Assembly: GCA_014378105.1 (NCBI GenBank)
Contig: JACMOI010000120.1
Coordinates: forward strand, 1-35,013
Direction of reading: 5' to 3'
Origin: Pseudopedobacter sp.
Lineage (GTDB): Bacteria > Bacteroidota > Bacteroidia > Sphingobacteriales > Sphingobacteriaceae
Length of the DNA: 35,013 nucleotides
Part shown: positions 8,351-16,416 of the stretch, one piece after another
How positions within the stretch are numbered: the first letter of the stretch is position 1
Layout: each line of letters begins with the position of its first letter
Made by a program: the position numbers and the translations under genes
The notes under the pieces: model-generated
Databases searched by the model: none
Told to the model about the DNA's origin: nothing
The model's input: only the letters and a program-made list of their open reading frames with translations

Positions 8351-8379
8351 TAAATCCCTAGTCAATGGCTAGGGATTTA
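8351..8379 (+). terminator. Hairpin between the ice-binding and OmpA genes
   Basis: TAAATCCCTAG (8351-8361) and CTAGGGATTTA (8369-8379) form a perfect 11-bp stem with a 7-nt loop, 7 nt after the ice-binding stop. The following bases (TTTAATCG) are only partly U-rich. No promoter was found between the hairpin and the OmpA gene, so it may be a leaky terminator that lowers OmpA expression. Confidence 0.5.
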
Positions 8380-8417
8380 TTTAATCGTTTAAATCAATCA
8401 TTTAAAAAATAAAAATC

Positions 8418-10346
8418 ATGTTACCCATCAATAAAATACTAAAAACAACTATCGTCTGCATCATCATGATGACGGCTACATTAAATACCGTAAAGGCGCA
8501 GAACTGGATGTTCGGTTTATCCGGAGCTGGTAATTTAAATTACTTATCGGGTACTACCCAAAGATTAGATAACACCTACTTTGTTCCTACTGCTTTTCAT
8601 AAAGGAACTAGCATCCGTCCGTTTGGTTCAATTTTATTAGAATATAATTCTCATAAAATATTTGGTGGAATGCTTAATATAGGCTATGACGGTCGCGGAG
8701 CAAAATTTGACAATGTAATTGCGCCTTGCAATTGCCCTGCAACTTTAAAAACAAACCTTTCTTACGTTACTGTTGAACCTAGCTTACGTATGAATTTAGG
8801 TAATGCTTCTAATTTATACCTATTTCTAGGTCCTAGGGTTGCGTTTAACCTAGATAAAAATTACGATTATACACAATTAAAACAGGCAGATAGATCTGGT
8901 GACCTTAGTGCAGTTAAGAAAACCATATTCTCTGGTCAGGTTGGATTAGGTTATGATTACACGATTACCAATCCTGGTAGTCCTACAAAAGTTGTTCTTT
9001 CTCCATTTGTATCCTATCATCCTTATTTTGGACAAGACCCCAGAACAATTGAAAGTTTGTCAGTTACCACTGGTAGAGCTGGCTTAGCAATTAAATTTGG
9101 AAAAGGATCGAAAGTGGAACCTATAAAAGACAATAAAGTTATGGTTCCAACGCGTGATGTTGATTTTAGCGTAAGAGCACCAAAAATGATTTCTAAAGAT
9201 CGTAAAGTCAGTGAAACTCTTCCCTTATTGAATTATGTATTTTTTGACGAAGGATCTAATGCTATTCCTGATCGTTATGTTAAGCTGAGTAATACAGATG
9301 CTTCTAATTTCAAAGAAGCTCAATTACAAACCGAGCAAACAATTAGCACTAACGGAAGGTCATCCAGACAATTAAATGTTTACTATAACATCCTAAATAT
9401 CATTGGAGACCGTATGCGTTCTAATCCTGGTTCTTCGGTAGACTTAAGTGGTGCATCCGCAAACGGTCCAGAAGAAGGGAAGCTTTTTGCTGAAAATATT
9501 AAACAATATTTAGTTTCTATGTTTAACATCAATGAATCAAGAATTACTACGCAGGGAAGAATTAAACCATTAATTCCTTCTGAACAGCCAGGTGGTACTA
9601 AAGAACTTGTGTTATTAAGGCAGGGCGATAGAAGAGTAGATATTACCAGCTCTTCTCCTGAATTAGCCTTAGAGGTAGGAGGTCAAATGATGAAACCAGT
9701 TATTATCCAATCAAACATAGAAGATCCATTAGATAGTCACTTAACATTTAATGTAGATGGCGCTAGTGATTTATTAAAATCTTACACTATTGATTTGACT
9801 GATAACCAAGGTAAAATCCAACATTATGGACCTTATTATAATGATCAAGAAAGCGTTTCTGGGAATACCGTCCTAGCGGGAAATAAAGAAGGTGATTATA
9901 CGGTCACCATGAATGGTATTAATAAAAACGGAACCTTGGTGAAAAAAGTAAAAACCGTTCATTTAGTAAGCCAAGATGGAGTGATTGAAAAAGGTTATCG
10001 TTACAGCATCCTATTTAATTTCGATAAAGCAAAGACGATTGCATCTTATGAAAAATTCTTGACTGATGAGGTAAGCCGTTTGATCACAGATGGATCTAAC
10101 GTTATCATACATGGACATACAGATATTATTGGTTCTGAAGATTATAACCATACCTTATCTCATGAAAGAGCTTTAGAAACACAAAAAATCTTAGAACGGG
10201 CATTAAGCAATGCTGGTAAAAAGAATGTGACTTTTGAAACCTATGGTTTTGGAGAAGAATTGGATAAGGCTCCTTTTGGAAACACTTTGCCTGAAGAGCG
10301 CTTTTACAATAGAACTGTTATTATTGACATCAGTTCTTCAAAATAG
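8418..10346 (+). CDS. Outer-membrane protein with two OmpA-like domains
   Basis: A 642-residue protein with a signal peptide (residues 1-27, ending TVKAQ). Residues about 28-228 look like an outer-membrane beta-barrel (aromatic strand ends, GLGYDYTI, AGLAIKFGKG). A first, divergent OmpA-like domain covers about 268-410 (NYVFFDEGSNAIP, then INESRITTQGR and RRVDI). An Ig-like linker follows (about 425-515). A canonical OmpA peptidoglycan-binding domain covers about 527-640: ILFNFDKAKT, HGHTDIIGSEDYNHTLSHER with the diaminopimelate-binding Asp569 and Arg584, and RFYNRTVIIDI. The first domain lacks this GHTD...LS.ER signature and may have lost wall binding. Adjacent to and co-directional with the ice-binding lipoprotein, it may anchor or export it (inference). 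A strong terminator follows. Confidence 0.88.
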   Translation: MLPINKILKTTIVCIIMMTATLNTVKAQNWMFGLSGAGNLNYLSGTTQRLDNTYFVPTAFHKGTSIRPFGSILLEYNSHKIFGGMLNIGYDGRGAKFDNVIAPCNCPATLKTNLSYVTVEPSLRMNLGNASNLYLFLGPRVAFNLDKNYDYTQLKQADRSGDLSAVKKTIFSGQVGLGYDYTITNPGSPTKVVLSPFVSYHPYFGQDPRTIESLSVTTGRAGLAIKFGKGSKVEPIKDNKVMVPTRDVDFSVRAPKMISKDRKVSETLPLLNYVFFDEGSNAIPDRYVKLSNTDASNFKEAQLQTEQTISTNGRSSRQLNVYYNILNIIGDRMRSNPGSSVDLSGASANGPEEGKLFAENIKQYLVSMFNINESRITTQGRIKPLIPSEQPGGTKELVLLRQGDRRVDITSSSPELALEVGGQMMKPVIIQSNIEDPLDSHLTFNVDGASDLLKSYTIDLTDNQGKIQHYGPYYNDQESVSGNTVLAGNKEGDYTVTMNGINKNGTLVKKVKTVHLVSQDGVIEKGYRYSILFNFDKAKTIASYEKFLTDEVSRLITDGSNVIIHGHTDIIGSEDYNHTLSHERALETQKILERALSNAGKKNVTFETYGFGEELDKAPFGNTLPEERFYNRTVIIDISSSK

Positions 10347-10368
10347 ACGCTTTAATAAAATTAATCTT

Positions 10369-10402
10369 TAGAAAAAGAGGAGCTTATGCTCCTCTTTTTC
10401 TA
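10369..10402. terminator. Bidirectional intrinsic terminator
   Basis: A 15-bp perfect stem (core AAAAAGAGGAGC / GCTCCTCTTTTT) with loop TTAT and U-runs in both directions. It lies between the plus-strand OmpA gene and the converging DUF2236 gene that ends at 10412 and serves both. Confidence 0.9.
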
Positions 10403-10411
10403 TTTAAATAT

Positions 10412-11368
10412 TTAACTAAAAGTAATTTTTAACTTTAACAAAACCTGTTTTGAAAAAGGAAAATCAGATGGTGGCAAATCTAAAATTTCTGCAATTTTAT
10501 CACCTAATAAAAACCTCATAAATCCTACAATCTCTTTGTTACTTATCTCACTTTGATCATTTAACTGATAGAAGCAATTCAATAAAGACAAAGTCAACTT
10601 CTTCCCTGCTTCTGAAGTTTTAAACTGTCGCTTAGCTATAGTTCTATCTAAATCATGTGCTTCTTTGCCATTTGCTGGCAATATTTCAGCCTTAACTCCT
10701 AACATTGCCCCTACCCAACTCCAATATTTGATATAACTCATTTGCTCTTCATAGCTAATTGTAAATCCCATTTTTCTTAGCCCTCTAATTACTATTAATG
10801 AGAAAGACAAGGTAGTGCCCACCATATCTTCCTGATTTACTGGTAAGCCTAAGGCTGGGTTCCAGTTGGCTTTCTGTAGATAATATCGAGCAGCAGCATG
10901 CATTACTCTTACTTTAAAAAGTTGAACTTTCCCTTCACCTTGTAAATCCATTGTATTCAATTGCATTATGGCTTTTACAAATCCAGCTGTTTCCTCCAAC
11001 CTAGTTTTAACATCCTTATACATTCGTTCCGTTTGGTATAAAACTTCAGCACCATCGGCCGCAGCGTAACAATACGGAAGAGAAAGCAAACCTAGAAGTT
11101 GTAAAATGTAAATTTCTTTAGATTGAAAAAAATGTATTGCTTTAGCCCTTGACCTTTCGTCAGGCAAAGGGATATTGACGATCTCTTTATCAAACCATTT
11201 GGCTTCAGGAATAGATTTTAGAAAGTGTGGCCAATCTGAATTTGATTTAAGTAATGCCAAAGATTCATATAAAAGCTTCTTTTTAGTATCAAATTCAAAA
11301 TAGTTATTTACAAACTTGTCTGCTTTTTGATCTCCAATGTTTCTATAAGTATTTAGATCTAACTTCAT
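10412..11368 (-). CDS. DUF2236 / MpaB-type oxygenase family protein
   Basis: A 318-residue protein without a signal peptide. It resembles the DUF2236 family, which includes fungal MpaB-type oxygenases and relatives of the rubber oxygenase Lcp. The supporting blocks are FKVRVMHAAARYYL (residues 151-164, with Arg154, His157 and Arg161), LPVNQEDMVGTTLSFS (175-190) and YIKYWSWVGAMLGV (212-225), which match the conserved RLMHAA..R, NQEDL.GT and W..VG..LGV signatures. Characterised relatives bind haem through a conserved histidine; substrates of the bacterial cytoplasmic members are unknown. It is a single gene: upstream lies the terminator of the H1-like gene, downstream the shared bidirectional terminator. 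Family assignment is from memory of motifs; catalytic function is not established. Confidence 0.78.
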   Translation of the reverse strand: MKLDLNTYRNIGDQKADKFVNNYFEFDTKKKLLYESLALLKSNSDWPHFLKSIPEAKWFDKEIVNIPLPDERSRAKAIHFFQSKEIYILQLLGLLSLPYCYAAADGAEVLYQTERMYKDVKTRLEETAGFVKAIMQLNTMDLQGEGKVQLFKVRVMHAAARYYLQKANWNPALGLPVNQEDMVGTTLSFSLIVIRGLRKMGFTISYEEQMSYIKYWSWVGAMLGVKAEILPANGKEAHDLDRTIAKRQFKTSEAGKKLTLSLLNCFYQLNDQSEISNKEIVGFMRFLLGDKIAEILDLPPSDFPFSKQVLLKLKITFS

Positions 11369-11437
11369 TAATCAAGAGAAAGAAAGAAACAAAAGAATTG
11401 TTTGCTAAAATTTGAGGCAAAATATTTTTGACATAAA

Positions 11438-11466
11438 AAAACCCATAAGAGTTACTTACGGGTTTT
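11438..11466 (-). terminator. Terminator of the H1-like gene
   Basis: AAAACCCATAAG (11438-11449) and CTTACGGGTTTT (11455-11466) pair over 12 positions. The one irregular position is a G-U wobble only in the minus-strand RNA, which is followed by a U-run, so it fits termination of the small gene that ends at 11486. Confidence 0.85.
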
Positions 11467-11485
11467 CTATAATGGATAATAAAAA

Positions 11486-11671
11486 TTATTTTCCAGCTTC
11501 TTTGTTCTTCATTTCTTGAACTTCAAGACGAATAGCTTGAGAAAGATTTTTTAAATCTTGCATTCCTTTTCTAACTCTTGTTCCAGCAGCGCTGTTACCT
11601 TTGTTATAAAACTTGTCTGCATCGCCTTCTAATTCGGCTACTAATTTTTTTACTTCTTCGAATTTTTTCAT
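11486..11671 (-). CDS. Histone H1-like small protein (Hc1 family)
   Basis: A 61-residue protein, nearly all predicted helix, rich in Lys and Glu (MKKFEEVKKLVAELEGDADK, then SAAGTRVRKGMQDLKNLSQ). It resembles the short proteins annotated 'histone H1-like Hc1' in many Bacteroidota: the N-terminal helices match, but the long Lys/Ala-rich DNA-binding tail of true Hc1 is absent. A nucleoid role is therefore only inferred from family naming. It has its own terminator and 260 bp of non-coding sequence upstream, so it is probably a single-gene transcript. Its short length, clean boundaries and start codon followed by lysines support it as a real gene. Confidence 0.85.
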   Translation of the reverse strand: MKKFEEVKKLVAELEGDADKFYNKGNSAAGTRVRKGMQDLKNLSQAIRLEVQEMKNKEAGK

Positions 11672-11931
11672 TTTAAATACTCCTTTTAGTTTTTATGGTT
11701 AGTAAATATTTTACTTATTTAGCTAATGTAGAATGTTTTTTCGTAAAAAAAAATGATTTCAAATTTTAAAATAGCCTCTAAAGGCCTTTTTTTTCCACAT
11801 TTTTAAAGCTTTAAACAATTTAAATCTCCGTAAAAGAATCTATTTATTTGAAAATCAATAGATTATAGATTATTACAAAATAAAAAAGCCTCTAAATGAA
11901 TTTTAAAGGCGTTTTTAAACTCAATAAAGAA
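11672..11931. other. Spacer upstream of the H1-like gene
   Basis: 260 bp without a gene. It contains the serine palmitoyltransferase terminator (11882-11910) and a small hairpin, GCCT (11774-11777) and AGGC (11782-11785), followed by eight T on the plus strand. No gene on plus uses the latter, so I leave it unassigned. No TAnnTTTG promoter was found for the H1-like gene. Confidence 0.5.
11882..11910 (-). terminator. Terminator of the serine palmitoyltransferase gene
   Basis: In the minus-strand RNA GCCUUUAAA pairs with UUUAGAGGC (one G-U), 5-nt loop, followed by six U. It lies 21 nt past the stop codon at 11932. Confidence 0.85.
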
Positions 11932-13173
11932 TTAAGCAGTGACTTCTTTTTTCTCTTTATAATATCCTTGTTCTAACTTATCACGGACTTCGCTAAACGC
12001 TGCTAAAGTTCTATTGACATCTTCCAAAGTATGCATGGCTGTTGGTATTAATCTTAACATGATTAAACCTTTAGGAATTACTGGATAAATTACAATTGAG
12101 CAAAATATTCCGTAATTCTCTCTCAGATCCATTGTGATTGCGGTAGCTTCACTTAACTCTCCTTTAAAGAAAACAGGCGTAACAACAGAATTGGTGCTCC
12201 CAATATTAAATCCTTTTTCTTTCAATCCCGATTGTAATGCTGTCGCAATTTCCCAAAGTTTTGCTTTAAGCTCTGGCTTGGTTCTCAATAACTCTAATCT
12301 CTTTTTCAAACCAATAACCATTGGCATAGGAAGAGATTTCGCGAAAGTTTGAGACCGCATATTGTAGCGTAAATAATTAGTAATTTCTTCTGTTGATGCA
12401 ATGAAAGCGCCAATACCAGCCATTGATTTAGCAAAAGTACCAAAGTAAACATCAATACCTTTTAAACAATCTTGTTCTTCATGAGTCCCAGAACCTGTTT
12501 TTCCCATTGTTCCAAAACCATGTGCATCATCAATTAGTAATCGGAATTTAAATTGATTTTTAAAATCAACAATTTCTTTCAATTTACCCTGCGCTCCAGA
12601 CATTCCGAAAACACCTTCAGTAATTACCAAAATACCTCCACCGCTTTCCTTTGTTAATTTAGTAGCTCGCTCTAATTGCTTTTTCAAGCTATCCATGTCA
12701 TTGTGTTGGTAAACATAACGCTTACCCATATGCAAACGCACACCATCAATGATACAAGCATGAGCCTCGGCATCATAAACAATCACATCATTTCTATCTA
12801 CTAATGCATCAATTGCAGATAAAATTCCCTGATAACCATAATTTAATAAAAAAGCATCTTCAAAACCCGTAAACTCTGCCAATGATTTTTCTAATTCTTC
12901 ATGATGGTTAGAGTTTCCAGACATCATTCGGGCACCCATTGGGTAGGCCATACCATAATCTGCTGCTGCTTTTGCGTCTGTTTCTCGTACTTCAGGGTGG
13001 TTTGCCAAACCTAAATAGTTATTTAAGCTCCAAACTAAGTGTTCTTTTCCTCTAAAATTCATATGAGGAGCGATCTCTCCTTCCAACTTAGGAAAAGAAA
13101 AATATCCATGAGACCATTTTTGATGTTGACCTAAGGGGCCCATGTTCTTCGCAATCTTATCGAAAATATCCAA
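11932..13173 (-). CDS. spt: Serine palmitoyltransferase (alpha-oxoamine synthase)
   Basis: PLP-dependent enzyme that condenses L-serine with an acyl-CoA such as palmitoyl-CoA, the first step of sphingolipid synthesis; sphingolipids are characteristic of Bacteroidota such as Sphingobacterium. The 413-residue protein has the fold-type I signatures: SLNNYLGLANHPEV (49-62), the stacking His138 in DAEAHAC, IDDAHGFGTMG (214-224) with Asp216 and His218, and FGTFAKSMAGIGAF (244-257) with the PLP-lysine K249. Other alpha-oxoamine synthases (BioF, Kbl) share these. I prefer serine palmitoyltransferase because of the N-terminal extension, the TFAKSMAGIGAF and YLRYNMRSQTFAKSLP blocks and the lineage, and because no biotin or threonine-catabolism genes adjoin. 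It lies behind ftsZ but is separated by a terminator. Confidence 0.85.
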   Translation of the reverse strand: MDIFDKIAKNMGPLGQHQKWSHGYFSFPKLEGEIAPHMNFRGKEHLVWSLNNYLGLANHPEVRETDAKAAADYGMAYPMGARMMSGNSNHHEELEKSLAEFTGFEDAFLLNYGYQGILSAIDALVDRNDVIVYDAEAHACIIDGVRLHMGKRYVYQHNDMDSLKKQLERATKLTKESGGGILVITEGVFGMSGAQGKLKEIVDFKNQFKFRLLIDDAHGFGTMGKTGSGTHEEQDCLKGIDVYFGTFAKSMAGIGAFIASTEEITNYLRYNMRSQTFAKSLPMPMVIGLKKRLELLRTKPELKAKLWEIATALQSGLKEKGFNIGSTNSVVTPVFFKGELSEATAITMDLRENYGIFCSIVIYPVIPKGLIMLRLIPTAMHTLEDVNRTLAAFSEVRDKLEQGYYKEKKEVTA

Positions 13174-13278
13174 ATCGTTATTTCTTTTAATTCTATACTA
13201 AATAAAAACCTCGCGAATTTAAGCTTTCTACACTTGATTAACAAAGATTAGGAATTTTATGATTTTTGGTAAACACAA

Positions 13279-13305
13279 AAGCCATTCAGAAAAACTGAAT
13301 GGCTT
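13279..13305 (-). terminator. Terminator at the end of the dcw cluster
   Basis: AAGCCATTCAG (13279-13289) and CTGAATGGCTT (13295-13305): 11-bp perfect stem, 5-nt loop, followed on the minus strand by CTTTTGTGTTT. It sits 18 nt after the ftsZ stop. Confidence 0.85.
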
Positions 13306-13323
13306 ATTTATAAGTTTGATTTA

Positions 13324-14940
13324 CTAATCTACATTGTCATGTAAAAAAGAATTATTTGGTCTTATTTCTGTTTGTCCGTCATCATCGCTCCCTAAAGTAA
13401 ATCTGGAGACTTGTGATTCTGATGAATGAGGAACCTCTTTCAATTGCATTTGCTTTCGCTTGTACGCGGGTTCATTTTCCAACTCTTGCAATCCACTAGT
13501 AGAACGTAACTTCATACTCAAATCCTTTAGTCTTAAGATTCTTTCTTTAGACTTACGCAGTTGTTCTTCAATAGACTCGTCTGTTTTATGTTCGTCCTCA
13601 TTTAAGGCTAATACTTCTTCTACCTGAATATCCTCATCTACTTGAGCTGGTTGATCAAATTCTGAAGCTGAGAACTTTAAATTAAAACCAAAATCTTCTA
13701 CTTCTTCAACAGCCTCTTCTCTGTCTTCTTCAAATAATTGATGCTTTACTACTTCATCACCTTCATCAGAAATATCATTACTTTTATTACTGAACATATC
13801 CCCAAAAAGATTAGCCTGAGGGACTTTAGTCTCTTCTTGTTTTAAAACAGGAACTCTTTCTGAATCTTCTTTTTTAATTGATTCTGACTTTTTTGTAAAC
13901 TCATTGATGGGTTTAATTAAAGGCGTATCAGTAGTTAAGAATTGTTTCTTTGGTGCAGTTTGTTTAGTTAATTCTCTTTCTTCTTTGGTTTGGAAACCAG
14001 TAGCAATAATGGTAACCGAAATATTATCCCCAAGAGCAGAATCGCTGCAGTTACCCCAAATTAAATCGGCAGATAAGCCAGCTTGTTCCTGAATAAAATC
14101 AGTAATAATACTCACCTCATCCATGGTTACTTCCTTGTCACCAGAACTAATGTTTAATAAAATATATCTAGCTCCTTCAATCTCATTATCTTTTAATAGT
14201 GGAGATGAAAGCGCACCTTCAACCGCCTTTAAGGCTCTATTTTCGCCTTCGGCAGAGTAGCTTCCCATGATCGCCACACCACTATCTTTCATAACAGTGC
14301 GGACATCTTTAAAATCCACGTTGATATAGCCAGGTACTGTTATAATCTCCGCAATACCTTTGGCAGCTGTAGTTAAAATATCATCAGCTTGACCAAATGC
14401 TGATCCTAAAGTCAGATTGCCAAAAATTTCTCTTAATCTATCGTTAGAAATCACTAGGAATGAATCCACGTATTTCTTTAGCTCTTCTAAACCTTCTTCC
14501 GCCTGCATTCTACGACGTTTACCTTCAAATGAGAACGGAGTAGTTACAATAGCAACAGTAAGGATATCTAATTCTTTTGCAGCTTTAGCAATAATAGGAC
14601 TAGCGCCAGTTCCAGTACCACCACCCATTCCTGCTGTAATAAAAAGCATTCGAGTGTTAGTACCCAACATATCTTTAACATCATCAATATTTTCGATGGC
14701 AGAGTTCTTACCCACTTCAGGAATTGAACCTGCCCCCATTCCTTCTGTTAAGCTTGCACCTAATTGGACTTTATTTGGGATTGGACTTAATTCTAAAGCT
14801 TGTGCATCCGTATTACAAATAATGAAATCAACACCAGTGATTCCTTGTCTGTACATATGGTTTACTGCATTACCGCCACCGCCACCAACACCAATAACTT
14901 TGATGATTGATGATTTTTCTTTTAACATTTCAAACTGCAT
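13324..14940 (-). CDS. ftsZ: Cell division protein FtsZ
   Basis: Tubulin-like GTPase that polymerises into the Z-ring and recruits the divisome. The N-terminal GTPase (about 10-320) shows GVGGGGGNAVNHM, the tubulin signature GGGTGTG (106-112) and the T7 synergy loop NVDFKD (207-212). At 538 residues it is far longer than E. coli FtsZ (383): an acidic, low-complexity linker covers about 330-485, then a conserved tail peptide PAYKRK (491-496) that would bind FtsA, then about 40 more residues ending LHDNVD. Start: M1 has AAGGA only one base upstream and M5 has it 13 bases upstream, so either is possible. A 125-nt spacer holding DnaA-box-like sites separates it from ftsA, which suggests its own control. 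Confidence 0.98.
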   Translation of the reverse strand: MQFEMLKEKSSIIKVIGVGGGGGNAVNHMYRQGITGVDFIICNTDAQALELSPIPNKVQLGASLTEGMGAGSIPEVGKNSAIENIDDVKDMLGTNTRMLFITAGMGGGTGTGASPIIAKAAKELDILTVAIVTTPFSFEGKRRRMQAEEGLEELKKYVDSFLVISNDRLREIFGNLTLGSAFGQADDILTTAAKGIAEIITVPGYINVDFKDVRTVMKDSGVAIMGSYSAEGENRALKAVEGALSSPLLKDNEIEGARYILLNISSGDKEVTMDEVSIITDFIQEQAGLSADLIWGNCSDSALGDNISVTIIATGFQTKEERELTKQTAPKKQFLTTDTPLIKPINEFTKKSESIKKEDSERVPVLKQEETKVPQANLFGDMFSNKSNDISDEGDEVVKHQLFEEDREEAVEEVEDFGFNLKFSASEFDQPAQVDEDIQVEEVLALNEDEHKTDESIEEQLRKSKERILRLKDLSMKLRSTSGLQELENEPAYKRKQMQLKEVPHSSESQVSRFTLGSDDDGQTEIRPNNSFLHDNVD

Positions 14941-15006
14941 ATCCTTAATAATCAGTCTATAGATTTTTATTCAATTGATTTTATTGTTCTTGTAATAATA
15001 AAGAAT

Positions 15007-15047
15007 TTTCCACATTAGTTATCCACAATTGTTGATTCTGTGGAAAA
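15007..15047. promoter_or_regulatory. Cluster of three DnaA-box-like sites before ftsZ
   Basis: TTTTCCACA (15007-15015, plus), TTATCCACA (15019-15027, plus; identical to the E. coli DnaA consensus) and TGTGGAAAA (15039-15047, the minus-strand form of TTTTCCACA). The outer two form a perfect 9-bp inverted repeat around the central box. They lie 67-107 bp after the ftsA end... between ftsA (ends 15066) and the ftsZ start (14940), with AT-rich sequence on the ftsZ side. DnaA binding is inference from the motif. Confidence 0.6.
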
Positions 15048-15065
15048 CTTATCGATTGTTGAAAA

Positions 15066-16415
15066 TTACTTTAAAAAGTCTTGATCAGAGATGTCATCCT
15101 TGATGAATTTCTTAGTCCCTTCTAATAAAGAAGCAAATAATCCTCTATTTTTTCTTGGACTAGACTCAGTTATTACATCAACTTTTCTTTCTTTATAATT
15201 ATCCCTCTGCATATCACTTTCTACTCGCTCAATCCCTTTGATCAATAATCCAATACCCGTTGCATACATCGGACTTTTTAAATCCTCATAGATGTTTTTA
15301 GGTAAACTTTCGTTCTTAGCCAAGTGCTCATTTGGATAACCCAAGCGGCAATCTAAGCCTGTAACATATTCAATTAATTGAGGAAGGTGTTTTAGTAATG
15401 ATCCCCCGCCTGTTACCACAATACCACCAATTAGTTTTTTCTCGAAACCTGAGGATTTTATTTCGTAATGAACATGGTCTATAATTTCTTCCATTCTAGC
15501 TTGAATCACAAAAGCTAGATTTTTAATAGATATTTCTTTAGGCTCGCGGCCTCTTAAACCTGGAACACAAATAATTTCGTTTTCTTTATTTTCTTCCGCT
15601 AAAGCTGATCCAAATTTTACTTTTAACAATTCTGCTTGGTTACGCATTACTGCACAACCCTCTCTAATATCTTCAGTTACACTATTCCCGCCGAATGGAA
15701 TAACTGCTGTATGCCTAATGATGCCTTCATGGAAAATAGCTACATCAGTAGTTCCACCACCTATGTCTACCAAAACTACTCCGGCTTCTTTCTCTTCTTC
15801 ACTCAATACCGATTCTGAAGAAGCCAAAGGTTCTAAAATTAAATCTTGCGTTTCTAAGCCTCCTTGATCTACACATTTCATAATATTCTTGATTGCAGTG
15901 ACTTGACCTGTAATGATGTGGAAATTAGCTTCCAACCTTACGCCTGCCATACCTACAGGGTCTTTAATTCCAGGTTCATTATCAACTGTAAACTCTTGAG
16001 GTAAAACATGGATGATTTCTTCGCCAGGATTCATTGCTAATTTGTACATGTCATCCACCAAACGATCAATGTCTCTTTTGTTGATCTCGCTACTTAAATC
16101 TTTACGAGTTAAGATGCCACGATGCTGAAGGCTTTTAATATGTTGTCCTGCAATTCCAACATTTACAATCTTGACATCAACGTTAGATTGTGAGCTACCT
16201 TCTTCAACCGCTTGTACGATGCCCTTAACCGTTTTAGCAATATTAGAAACCACTCCGCGAGTAACTCCCGCAGATTCGGCTTTACCTAATCCTAAAACCT
16301 CGATTTTACCGTGTTCGTTTCTTCGGCCAACGATGACGCAAATTTTTGTAGTCCCGATGTCTAATCCTACTACAATAGGCGAACTTTTCTGTTCTTTGGT
16401 GATACTTTTTTCCAT
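15066..16415 (-). CDS. ftsA: Cell division protein FtsA
   Basis: Actin-like ATPase that tethers FtsZ to the inner membrane and recruits later division proteins. The 449-residue protein has the phosphate-1 motif VGLDIGTTKICVIVG (16-30), phosphate-2 VLVDIGGGTTDVAIF and the adenosine motif GGIVVTGGGSLLKHL. The C-terminus (GLFASLLEGTKKFIKDDI near the end) is the amphipathic membrane-targeting helix. The ATG follows the ftsQ stop by one base, so the two are translationally coupled. Length is slightly above E. coli FtsA (420), mostly in the tail before the helix. Nothing is missing. Confidence 0.98.
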   Translation of the reverse strand: MEKSITKEQKSSPIVVGLDIGTTKICVIVGRRNEHGKIEVLGLGKAESAGVTRGVVSNIAKTVKGIVQAVEEGSSQSNVDVKIVNVGIAGQHIKSLQHRGILTRKDLSSEINKRDIDRLVDDMYKLAMNPGEEIIHVLPQEFTVDNEPGIKDPVGMAGVRLEANFHIITGQVTAIKNIMKCVDQGGLETQDLILEPLASSESVLSEEEKEAGVVLVDIGGGTTDVAIFHEGIIRHTAVIPFGGNSVTEDIREGCAVMRNQAELLKVKFGSALAEENKENEIICVPGLRGREPKEISIKNLAFVIQARMEEIIDHVHYEIKSSGFEKKLIGGIVVTGGGSLLKHLPQLIEYVTGLDCRLGYPNEHLAKNESLPKNIYEDLKSPMYATGIGLLIKGIERVESDMQRDNYKERKVDVITESSPRKNRGLFASLLEGTKKFIKDDISDQDFLK

Positions 16416-16416
16416 G

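Noticed and set aside
11774-11794. Plus-strand terminator-like hairpin with eight T
   Set aside because: Only a 4-bp stem and no plus-strand gene upstream for it to terminate.
15007-15047. Considered as the chromosomal origin
   Set aside because: Three boxes without a visible unwinding-element structure, dnaA, dnaN or other origin markers are not enough; kept as a DnaA-box cluster only.
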